From Alphaproteobacteria bacterium (GTDB lineage: Bacteria > Pseudomonadota > Alphaproteobacteria > Rhizobiales > Aestuariivirgaceae), in NCBI GenBank assembly GCA_005884715.1, contig VAZZ01000038.1:1-13891 (forward strand): 13,891 nucleotides of DNA, written 5' to 3'. The notes under the pieces were generated by a model. That model was not told the DNA's origin, did no database searches, and saw only the letters and a list, made by a program, of their open reading frames with translations. The position numbers and the translations under genes are program-made. Of this stretch, positions 1-6,392 are shown piece after piece (within the stretch, counting starts at the first letter, position 1; each line of letters opens with the position of its first letter).

Positions 1-52
1 AAATGTTCGCTCATGTCCGGCCCTAATATCGTATCACTTTTATTCTTGATCC

Positions 53-128
53 TTGGCTCAGAGGCGGTTTTCATTCATCTCGATGCGCCGGGCCAGCCAC
101 AAGGAAAGGAGGCTTTATGGCCAAACGT
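53..128 (+). pseudogene. BrnT-like toxin, C-terminal fragment
   Basis: The short reading frame encodes a stretch containing ISMRRASHKERRLY, which resembles the conserved C-terminal tail of BrnT ribonuclease toxins (pattern R-x-I-S-x-R-x-A-x-x-x-E-R-R-x-Y). An in-frame TGA at 47-49 cuts it off from anything upstream, and the AT-rich bases 1-52 do not read as the rest of a BrnT, so the toxin body is missing. The frame does not stop where a BrnT normally would: it runs straight into the conserved part of the following antitoxin remnant, giving an artificial toxin-tail/antitoxin fusion. BrnT acts as an RNase neutralised by BrnA; this fragment lacks the core fold and should be inactive. The family call rests on a short motif. 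Confidence 0.5.
105..112 (+). promoter_or_regulatory. Strong ribosome binding site of the former brnA
   Basis: AAAGGAGG lies four bases before the ATG at 117. It sits inside the BrnT tail, as expected for overlapping brnT and brnA genes. It marks the original brnA start even though the frame it opens is now broken. Confidence 0.6.
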
Positions 129-256
129 CGTCCCAGAAGATTTCCATCCGCCTTGACCCGGATGTGATCGATAAATTCAAAGCCACCGGGCCCAAATGGC
201 AATCGAAAATCAACGAGGTGCTGAAGCGGGCGAAAGTCTCTAGGCGCGAGGGATGA
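117..256 (+). pseudogene. BrnA-like antitoxin remnant (frameshifted)
   Basis: The C-terminal part reads KISIRLDPDVIDKFKATG followed by PKWQSKINEVLKRA. This matches the ribbon-helix-helix DNA-binding end of BrnA-type antitoxins (I-x-I-R-L-D-x-D-V-I-x-x-F-x-x-x-G-x-x-W-Q). BrnA normally binds the BrnT toxin and represses its own operon. The well-placed ATG at 117 opens a frame (MAKRR...) that ends at a TGA at 165-167 and is out of phase with this conserved segment. The conserved segment is instead in phase with the BrnT tail. The simplest reading is that a deletion just after the fourth codon removed most of the antitoxin N-terminus. The stop at 254-256 is probably the native one. Family call fairly secure; loss of function is inferred. 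Confidence 0.6.
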
Positions 257-305
257 GACTTGCTAGGACGAGGGCCGTTTTTCCCTTCTCAAGCAGGAAT
301 TCATC

Positions 306-1109
306 GTGGCTCAATCGGCTAATCTCACCGTCATGGTCAATGCCGTGCGCAAGGCGGCGCGCGGCGTACAGCGCGATTTCGGCGAAATCGCCAATCTGCA
401 GGTCTCGGTCAAGGGACCCGGCAACTTCGTCACCGCTGCCGACAAGCGCTGCGAGAAAGTCATCCGCGAGGAGCTCGAGAAAGCGCGCCCCGGCTATAGT
501 TTCCTGATGGAGGAATCGGGCAGCGTGAAGGGCAGCGATGCCGAACATCGCTGGATCATCGATCCGATCGACGGCACGACGAATTTCATCCATTCGATTC
601 CCTTTTTCGCCCTCTCGGTGGCGCTCGAGCGAAAGGGCGATATCCTCGCCGCGGTCACCTATAATCCGATCACCGATGAACTGTTCACGGCGGAGCGCGG
701 GCAGGGGGCTTTCCTCAACAACCGGCGGCTCAGGGTCGCGGCGCGCAAGATGCTTTCCGACAGCGTCGTTGCCTGGGGCATTCCCTCGATCGGCGATGAG
801 GACCGTCATGCCCAGTTCCAACGCGAACTCGTACGGATCCAGCCGAAGGTCGCGGCCATCCGCCAGGGCGGATCGGCGGCGCTCGAACTCGCTTATGTGG
901 CGGCGGGGCGTATCGATGTCATGCAAGGCCGCGGGCTCGAACCCTGGGATAGTGCTGCCGGCATCTTGCTGGTGCGCGAGGCAGGCGGTGTCACGATATC
1001 GGCGGAAGGCGAAAAAGCACCTTTCGAAACGGGCACGATCCTTGCCGGCAATGGCGATCTGGTGACGCTCATCAAGGCCGAGATCGCCGAGGCGCGGAAG
1101 GCGGGCTGA
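306..1109 (+). CDS. suhB: Inositol monophosphatase family protein (SuhB-like)
   Basis: The 267-residue protein has the full set of IMPase motifs: metal-binding Glu69-Glu70 in MEESG, motif A DPIDGTTNF at 86-94, and motif B EPWDSAAG at 212-219 with Asp215. The family removes phosphate from inositol monophosphates with Mg2+; many bacterial SuhB proteins also take part in rRNA transcription. The start is taken as GTG at 306, giving MAQSANLTVMV, because it follows an AGGA about eight bases upstream and matches the usual alphaproteobacterial N-terminus. An internal ATG at 333 would remove part of the first helix. The gene stands alone on the plus strand and converges on rpsU across a shared hairpin. 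Activity toward inositol phosphate versus another sugar phosphate cannot be read from sequence. Confidence 0.92.
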   Translation: MAQSANLTVMVNAVRKAARGVQRDFGEIANLQVSVKGPGNFVTAADKRCEKVIREELEKARPGYSFLMEESGSVKGSDAEHRWIIDPIDGTTNFIHSIPFFALSVALERKGDILAAVTYNPITDELFTAERGQGAFLNNRRLRVAARKMLSDSVVAWGIPSIGDEDRHAQFQRELVRIQPKVAAIRQGGSAALELAYVAAGRIDVMQGRGLEPWDSAAGILLVREAGGVTISAEGEKAPFETGTILAGNGDLVTLIKAEIAEARKAG

Positions 1110-1136
1110 GCTTCAAGCGCCCTATCCAAATGCGAA

Positions 1137-1157
1137 AGGCCGGGAAATGCCCGGCCT
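1137..1157. terminator. Hairpin terminator shared by suhB and rpsU
   Basis: AGGCCGGG (1137-1144) pairs perfectly with CCCGGCCT (1150-1157) around a five-base loop. On the minus strand the stem runs into TTCGCATTT, so it fits best as the rpsU terminator. On the plus strand it lies just after the suhB stop and is followed by CATTCCTC, a weaker exit signal. Confidence 0.7.
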
Positions 1158-1185
1158 CATTCCTCGCTGCCCTCGGGCAGGGATA

Positions 1186-1419
1186 TTACGGCTTGACCAC
1201 CTTCTTGGGCGCCGGCAACAGGCCTTCGCGCTGCAGGCGCTTGCGTGCCAGCTTGCGGGCGCGGCGAACGGCTTCCGCCTTCTCGCGGGCTTTCTTCTCG
1301 GAGGGCTTTTCATAGTGACCGCGGAGCTTCATCTCGCGGAAAATACCCTCGCGCTGCATCTTCTTCTTGAGGGCCTTGAGCGCTTGATCGACATTATTGT
1401 CGCGAACGATAACTTGCAC
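1186..1419 (-). CDS. rpsU: 30S ribosomal protein S21
   Basis: The 77-residue protein is highly basic and begins MQVIVRDNNVDQALKALKKK, the classic S21 N-terminus, followed by REGIFREMKLRGHYEKPSE and a Lys/Arg-rich helical tail. S21 is a small-subunit protein near the mRNA exit and anti-Shine-Dalgarno region and helps initiation. The start codon is GTG at 1419-1417, with GAGG about nine bases upstream. The tail is longer than in enteric S21, as is usual in alphaproteobacteria. It follows purK on the same strand with about 115 bases between, so it may have its own promoter. Confidence 0.96.
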   Translation of the reverse strand: MQVIVRDNNVDQALKALKKKMQREGIFREMKLRGHYEKPSEKKAREKAEAVRRARKLARKRLQREGLLPAPKKVVKP

Positions 1420-1534
1420 GAGATTTGACCTCGGTTCCTTTGATGGCGGTTGTGTTCAAAAAACTGGCCTGGATGAACCAAGCCATTCGAAAGGGCTGCC
1501 CCCTTCAAGCTGGCGGGCGAAATAGCACAGGGCT

Positions 1535-2629
1535 TCATCCCTGTCGAGGGGTCAGCCTATTCATGTGCCCCATTTTGCGCCCTGGACGGCATTCCGCCTT
1601 GCCGTAGAGGTGGAGGCCCGCCTGGGCTTCGCGGGCGAGATTGCGCCAGTTTTCGGCCTCATCGCCGAGGAGATTGGTCATCACGACATCGCTGTGGCGG
1701 CCAGGATCACCCAGCGGCCAACCGGCGATGGCGCGGATATGCTGCTCGAATTGCGACACGATGCAGGCATCCATGGTCCAGTGGCCGGAATTGTGGACGC
1801 GCGGAGCGATTTCGTTGACAATCAGGCGCTCCTGGCCGTCACGGCGGGCGACAAACAATTCGACGCCGATGACGCCGACATAATCGAGGGCAGAGGTGAT
1901 CCTTCCGGCAATGTTGCGCGCCTGAGCCGCCGTCGTCTGAGCAATGGCAGCCGGCACGATCGATTGGTGCAGGATATGATTGACGTGCCGATTTTCCGGA
2001 ACATCGTAGACGGCAATCGATCCGTCCCAGCCGCGCGCGGCAATGACCGAGACTTCTATCTCGAAATCGATAAAGGCCTCGAGAATGGCGGGACGCTTGC
2101 CGAATTGCGCCCAGGCGGCATCGAGCATAATATCGTGTCGGATCGATATCTGGCCTTTCCCATCATAGCCGAAACGCCGGGTCTTCAGGATCGAAGGCCG
2201 GCCAATCCGGGCGATAGCCCGTTCGAGCCCGTCCAGATCATCGACAGGGGCAAATTCAGCCGTTTCGAGGCCAATCCCGGCGAGAAAGGTCTTTTCCACG
2301 AAGCGATCCTGGCTGGTTGCGAGCGCCTCACTCCCCGGCGCCAAAGGCACGAGGCGGGCGAGAATGGCGGCCGTTTCGGCCGGCACATTCTCGAATTCAT
2401 AGGTCACGACATCGATGCCTGTGGCAAAGGCGTGGAGCGCTTGGGCATCGTCATAAGCGGCGCAAGTATGTCGGGCCGCCACCTGGAAGGCGGGACTGTC
2501 CGCTTCGGGCGCGAAAATGTGGCATTTGAGCCCCAGGCGTGCCGCAGCCAGCGCCAGCATCCGGCCAAGCTGGCCGCCACCCAAAATGCCGATAACGGAA
2601 TTGGGCGGCAGAGGCTTCGCGAGCCGCAT
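1535..2629 (-). CDS. purK: N5-carboxyaminoimidazole ribonucleotide synthase
   Basis: PurK uses ATP and bicarbonate to convert aminoimidazole ribonucleotide to its N5-carboxy form in de novo purine synthesis. The 364-residue protein opens with the nucleotide-binding GGGQLGRM at 17-24. It has the ATP-grasp segment LKTRRFGYDGKGQ near 148-160 and the metal-binding NEIAPRVHNSGHWT near 272-285. Length is typical. I start at ATG 2629, which shares one base with the purE stop (TGATG); a TTG one codon earlier is possible but less likely. The overlap implies translational coupling, and PurE uses PurK's product directly. Confidence 0.96.
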   Translation of the reverse strand: MRLAKPLPPNSVIGILGGGQLGRMLALAAARLGLKCHIFAPEADSPAFQVAARHTCAAYDDAQALHAFATGIDVVTYEFENVPAETAAILARLVPLAPGSEALATSQDRFVEKTFLAGIGLETAEFAPVDDLDGLERAIARIGRPSILKTRRFGYDGKGQISIRHDIMLDAAWAQFGKRPAILEAFIDFEIEVSVIAARGWDGSIAVYDVPENRHVNHILHQSIVPAAIAQTTAAQARNIAGRITSALDYVGVIGVELFVARRDGQERLIVNEIAPRVHNSGHWTMDACIVSQFEQHIRAIAGWPLGDPGRHSDVVMTNLLGDEAENWRNLAREAQAGLHLYGKAECRPGRKMGHMNRLTPRQG

Positions 2630-3120
2630 CAAGCGCCGTCCTTAGGCGTTTGCGCAACGGCAGCGGTCTGCTTGGTGCGCCAGGCCTCGAGCCGCTTGGC
2701 GAGCGCCTTGTCGTTGAGAGCGAGGATGCTGGCGGCGAGAAGGGCTGCGTTGATGGCGCCAGGCCTGCCGATGGCGAGCGTGCCGACGGGAATGCCGGGC
2801 GGCATCTGCACGATCGAATAGAGACTGTCCTGGCCCTTGAGCGCCGGGCTTTCGACCGGAACGCCCAAGACCGGCAAGATCGTCATCGAAGCGGTCATGC
2901 CCGGCAAATGGGCGGCACCGCCGGCACCGGCGATGATGACCTCAAAGCCTTCATCGCGGGCGCCCTTGGCAAAGGCGTAAAGCCGCTCAGGCGTCCGGTG
3001 CGCCGAGACGATGCGGGCCTCATGGGCAATGCCGAGCTCAGTTAGCGTGTCGGCCGCATGTTTCATGGTCGATGGCCAGTCTGACTGACTGCCCATGATG
3101 ATCGCTACTTTAGCGCTCAT
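2629..3120 (-). CDS. purE: N5-carboxyaminoimidazole ribonucleotide mutase
   Basis: PurE moves the carboxyl group of N5-CAIR to carbon 4, giving CAIR. The 163-residue class I protein has the signature MGSQSDW at 9-15, SAHRTP at 39-44 with the active-site His41, and GAGGAAHLPG at 65-74. It overlaps the YdcH-like gene upstream by four bases (ATGA, 3117-3120) and purK downstream by one base, so the three genes are almost certainly one transcript with coupled translation. The C-terminal tail after about residue 150 is variable in the family. Confidence 0.97.
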   Translation of the reverse strand: MSAKVAIIMGSQSDWPSTMKHAADTLTELGIAHEARIVSAHRTPERLYAFAKGARDEGFEVIIAGAGGAAHLPGMTASMTILPVLGVPVESPALKGQDSLYSIVQMPPGIPVGTLAIGRPGAINAALLAASILALNDKALAKRLEAWRTKQTAAVAQTPKDGA

Positions 3121-3326
3121 GCGATGATGTCCGGGATGAGCTTGTCCTCGACCTTCTGGATCTCGTCCTTGATCTGCAGTTTCATCTTCTTGAGGCGACG
3201 CAGCTGCAACTGGTCGCCGGTGCCGGAGGTCTCGAGCGATGAAATGGCGGCATCCAGGTCGCGATGTTGCTGGCGCAGCGTCATGAGCCTTGTCTGGAGA
3301 AGATTCTCTTCAGTACCGTCGATCAT
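3117..3326 (-). CDS. YdcH/DUF465 family small coiled-coil protein
   Basis: This 69-residue protein is almost all predicted helix: MIDGTEENLLQTRLMTLRQQ, then heptad-like Leu/Ile spacing, then RRLKKMKLQIKDEIQKVEDK. The LKK-x-KL-x-IKDE-I ending is typical of DUF465 (YdcH) proteins, whose function is unknown. It begins the purE–purK operon and overlaps purE by ATGA. This linkage suggests co-expression rather than a known role in purine synthesis. The start at 3326 has only a weak AGG seven to eight bases upstream. Confidence 0.8.
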   Translation of the reverse strand: MIDGTEENLLQTRLMTLRQQHRDLDAAISSLETSGTGDQLQLRRLKKMKLQIKDEIQKVEDKLIPDIIA

Positions 3327-3445
3327 CCGGCGCCTACACCCCGTTTATGCACCGATTTTTCCACACTCACCTATGCCCTTGCACAGGGTTCGACAAGCCC
3401 CCAAGTCTATGGCACACTTACTTGGTCAACACAGAGGAGGCTTTG

Positions 3446-3622
3446 ATGAGCGTTCAAGCGCATCTCGGTGAACTGGCGGCAAAACATAGGGCTCTCGAAG
3501 CGGAGCTCGAGGACGCGATGTCCCACCCCGCTTCGTCAGATGCCGAGATTGCCGAGCTGAAGCGCAAGAAACTCCGAATCAAGGACCAAATGACCAAACT
3601 CGAAGTGCAGATGCAGCATTAG
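3446..3622 (+). CDS. Second YdcH/DUF465 family small protein
   Basis: The 58-residue helical protein ends in ELKRKKLRIKDQMTKLE, sharing the DUF465 core with the divergent gene on the other strand (LKK-x-KL-x-IKD). The start at 3446 is fixed by a strong GAGGAGG at 3434-3440, five bases before the ATG; the open frame extends further upstream but without a comparable site. It is transcribed away from the purE operon. Its last four bases overlap the 3' end of the convergent cupin gene. Function unknown; the two copies look like paralogues. Confidence 0.82.
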   Translation: MSVQAHLGELAAKHRALEAELEDAMSHPASSDAEIAELKRKKLRIKDQMTKLEVQMQH

Positions 3623-4143
3623 GTTTTCCGGTCTATTTGACGCTGCCGATCAGGCAGGCCGTCATGCGGCCCCAAGGGCCGGGGGGGTTCTATTTTCCAG
3701 TGCCGGGCGCCGATTTCGGCGTTGCGATGCGGATGAAGTGGATAGTGAATGCGGCTCCGCTGGCGGGACGCTTCGCCCACCACCAGGAATCTCACATCCT
3801 TGTCGGTGTTGTTCAGGATCGTATGCGCGATGCCGGTGCCGGCGGGAAATGACACGCCATCGCCGGGCTTGAGGCGCTTCACATAGCCATCGGCCCACAG
3901 ATCGGGCTCGCCTTCGAGGACGAAGACGAATTCCTCCTCATCGGCTTCGGCATGAGGCCATGAGACGCGCCGCCCGGGCTTCAGTCTTTCGTGATGGATG
4001 CCGAGGCGCATCAAGCCGAATTTCTCGCCATAAGAGGCGCTGATCGACTGCAACTCCTCGGAGCCCTTGTAGTGATTGTTGTCCTCGCCCTCGATATCGC
4101 GCCAATGGGCGATCAAGGTTGAGAAATCGATGGGACCGGTCAT
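3619..4143 (-). CDS. Cupin domain protein
   Basis: The 174-residue protein has a single cupin barrel. Motif 1 is about residues 61-78, with WPHAEADEEEF (His64, Glu66, Glu70 or 71) and the turn VLEGEPD. Motif 2 is around FPAGTGIAHTILNN with His107. These residues usually bind one divalent metal. Members are annotated as enzymes or sensors of small ligands, and the substrate is not predictable here. The second metal ligand position is Glu rather than the common His. A GGAGG eight bases before the ATG supports the start. It lies 27 bases after fbaB on the same strand, so it is probably the last gene of the tkt–pgk–fbaB operon. The C-terminus ends RPLGPHDGLPD plus ten extra residues. Confidence 0.8.
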   Translation of the reverse strand: MTGPIDFSTLIAHWRDIEGEDNNHYKGSEELQSISASYGEKFGLMRLGIHHERLKPGRRVSWPHAEADEEEFVFVLEGEPDLWADGYVKRLKPGDGVSFPAGTGIAHTILNNTDKDVRFLVVGEASRQRSRIHYPLHPHRNAEIGARHWKIEPPRPLGPHDGLPDRQRQIDRKT

Positions 4144-4170
4144 GCAACGAGCCTCCCCGGGATGGAATAT

Positions 4171-5190
4171 TCAGGCAGCCTTTTCGAGCTTCTGCGACCA
4201 CTTGCCGGAGGCGGCAAGCGCATTCATCTGGGCGCGATGAGTGAAAGCCTTCTGGGCGGCGATGACATTCTCCGCCTTGCCCTTCCAGGTCTTGAGCGCT
4301 GCCGCCTGCAGAGCGCGGCCATAGGAGAAGGTGAGCTTCCAGGGCAGGTTGCTCATGGCATTCATATAATGGAGATGTGCCGTTGCATCCTCATCCGACT
4401 GGCCGCCCGAGAGGAAGGCGATGCCCGGCACCGCCCCCGGCACACAGCGCTTCAAAACGGTGACGGTCTTCTCGGCGACTTCCTCGCGCGAAGCCTGCTT
4501 GGGGCAATCCTTGCCGGAGACCACCATGTTGGGCTTGAGGATCGTGCCTTCGAGCATGACACCGGCAAAAAAGAGTTCGCGAAAGAGCTCGTTCAAGGCC
4601 CATTCGCTGACCTTCATGCAGGTATCGATATCGTGGTTTCCCTCCATCAGGACTTCCGGCTCGACGATGGGAACGAGGCCGCCTTCCTGGCAAAGTGCCG
4701 CATAGCGCGCCAGCGCATGGGCATTGGCGTGAATGGAATTGTGGCTGGGCAGACCTGGTCCGATATCGATCACCGCGCGCCATTTGGCGAATTGCGCGCC
4801 CAAAGCCACATAGTCCTTTATGCGCTCGCGCAGGCCATCAAGGCCTTCGGTCACGGTTTCCTTTGGCGAGAGCGCGATGGGCTTGGCGCCGGCATCGAGC
4901 TTGATGCCGGGAATGACACCCGATGACTTGATGACATCGACCAGCGGCATGCCGTTCTTGCCCTTCTGGCGGATCGTCTCGTCGAACAGGATGACGCCCG
5001 AAATATATTTCGACATTCCCTCCTTGGCGGAGAACAGCATCTCGCGATAGTCGCGGCGATTTTCCTCCGTAGACGGAATATTGATCGAGTCGAAGCGCTT
5101 CTTGATCGATCCGGTGCTTTCATCGGCGGCAAGAATGCCCTTGCCCGGGACCACCATGGCTTCTGCGACCTTTGCGAGCTTGTCTGTCAT
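4171..5190 (-). CDS. Class I fructose-bisphosphate aldolase
   Basis: This 339-residue enzyme cleaves fructose 1,6-bisphosphate to dihydroxyacetone phosphate and glyceraldehyde 3-phosphate through a lysine Schiff base. The lysine is Lys219 in GTILKPNMV. Other class I signatures are GILAADEST at 18-26, AKWRAV with Lys136, and VPIVEPEVLMEG at 173-184. The C-terminal SFSYGRALQ-type segment (here LTFSYGRALQ) supports a eukaryote-like class I enzyme rather than the zinc class II form. The start overlaps the pgk stop by four bases (ATGA, 5187-5190), implying coupled translation. Naming of bacterial class I genes varies (fda, fbaB), so I leave the symbol blank. Confidence 0.95.
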   Translation of the reverse strand: MTDKLAKVAEAMVVPGKGILAADESTGSIKKRFDSINIPSTEENRRDYREMLFSAKEGMSKYISGVILFDETIRQKGKNGMPLVDVIKSSGVIPGIKLDAGAKPIALSPKETVTEGLDGLRERIKDYVALGAQFAKWRAVIDIGPGLPSHNSIHANAHALARYAALCQEGGLVPIVEPEVLMEGNHDIDTCMKVSEWALNELFRELFFAGVMLEGTILKPNMVVSGKDCPKQASREEVAEKTVTVLKRCVPGAVPGIAFLSGGQSDEDATAHLHYMNAMSNLPWKLTFSYGRALQAAALKTWKGKAENVIAAQKAFTHRAQMNALAASGKWSQKLEKAA

Positions 5191-6392
5191 GTCTCAACTC
5201 CTGTCAAAGCCTGAATACCTGGCAGCGGTTTGCCTTCCAGCCATTCGAGAAAGGCGCCCCCTGCCGTTGAAATATAACTGAAATCATCGGCGGCCCCCGC
5301 CTGGTTGAGGGCGGAGACCGTATCCCCACCACCGGCAATCGAGACGAGCCTGTCCTTTTTCGTCAGCTGGGCGGCATAGCGCGCCGCCTCATTGGTCGCC
5401 TGGTCGAAAGGCGCGATCTCGAAAGCGCCGAGCGGCCCGTTCCAGACGAGCGTCCCCGCTCTGTCGAAGGCCGCCTTGATCGCGGCAACGCTTCTGGGTC
5501 CGGCATCGAGGATCATGTCATCGGCCCCGACATCGGCGATGGCGACCACGCGATGGGGACTTCCCGCCTTGAATTCCTTGGCGACCACACAGTCGACGGG
5601 AAGCAGGATTTCGCAGGATTTTGACTTTGCCGTGGCGACGATGTCCTTGGCGGTCTGGGCGAGGTCATGCTCGCAGAGCGACTTGCCGACCGGATTGCCC
5701 AAAGCCGCAAGGAAGGTATTCGCCATGCCGCCGCCGATCACGATCACATTGGCGAGCCCAGACAGATTGCCGAGCAATTCGAGCTTGGTTGAAACCTTGG
5801 CGCCGCCGACGACGGCGACCAGGGGGCGCTTCGGCTTTTCGAGCGCTGCTTCGAGTGCGGCAAGTTCGGCCTGCATGGCGCGGCCGGCATAGGCGGGAAG
5901 CAGATGGGCGATGCCTTCGGTCGATGAATGGGCGCGATGCGCCGCCGAGAAGGCATCGTTCACATAGGCATCGCCGAGGCTCGCGAATATTTTCGACAAC
6001 GCCGCGTCGTTCTTCTCCTCGCCCGCGTGATAGCGCGTATTCTCCATGAGCAGGCACTGGCCGGGCTTGGCCGCCTTTGCCGCCGCGAGCCCCTTGCCAT
6101 CCTGCCAGTCGGTGAAGACGAAAGTGACCGGGCGGCCGAGCGCCTTTGCGAGCGCCGGCGCTACGGGTTTGAGCGACATTTCCGGCACGACCTTGCCCTT
6201 GGGGCGATCGAAATGGGCGAGCAGGATCACCGCAGCACCCTTGTCGAGCAATTCGCGAATGGTCGGCACGATGCGCTCGATGCGGGTCGCATCGCGCACT
6301 TCGCCCTTCTCGATGGGCACGTTGAGATCGACGCGGACGATGACGCGCTTGCCCTTGGCGTCGAGCTGATCGAGGGTCTTGAAGGCAGCCAT
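5187..6392 (-). CDS. pgk: Phosphoglycerate kinase
   Basis: The 401-residue monomeric kinase interconverts 1,3-bisphosphoglycerate + ADP and 3-phosphoglycerate + ATP. Substrate-binding RVDLNVP is at 20-26 and HFDRPKGK at 60-67. ENTRYHAGEE follows, then VVGGAKVSTKLELL, the nucleotide-loop GGGDTV at 354-359 and STAGGA at 375-380. It is complete and of normal length. Its ATG shares one base with the tkt stop (TGATG at 6390-6394) and its end overlaps fbaB, so the operon is packed without gaps and gap (glyceraldehyde-3-phosphate dehydrogenase) is not in its usual place upstream. Confidence 0.97.
   Translation of the reverse strand: MAAFKTLDQLDAKGKRVIVRVDLNVPIEKGEVRDATRIERIVPTIRELLDKGAAVILLAHFDRPKGKVVPEMSLKPVAPALAKALGRPVTFVFTDWQDGKGLAAAKAAKPGQCLLMENTRYHAGEEKNDAALSKIFASLGDAYVNDAFSAAHRAHSSTEGIAHLLPAYAGRAMQAELAALEAALEKPKRPLVAVVGGAKVSTKLELLGNLSGLANVIVIGGGMANTFLAALGNPVGKSLCEHDLAQTAKDIVATAKSKSCEILLPVDCVVAKEFKAGSPHRVVAIADVGADDMILDAGPRSVAAIKAAFDRAGTLVWNGPLGAFEIAPFDQATNEAARYAAQLTKKDRLVSIAGGGDTVSALNQAGAADDFSYISTAGGAFLEWLEGKPLPGIQALTGVET

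Noticed and set aside
240..926. A 228-codon open frame on the minus strand opposite suhB
   Set aside because: It mirrors the GC-rich codon pattern of a clear inositol monophosphatase gene and has no recognisable family features.
1527..1544. Possible purK terminator, ACAGGG/CCCTGT around a six-base loop
   Set aside because: It overlaps the purK stop codon and lacks a T-run, so it is too weak to call.
1565..2821. A 418-codon open frame on the plus strand across purK and purE
   Set aside because: It lies antisense to two unmistakable purine genes, spans their junction, and has no conserved motif or ribosome site.
3327..3445. Promoters between the two divergent YdcH-like genes
   Set aside because: Several TTG-type -35 boxes are visible, but none has a convincing -10 at proper spacing.
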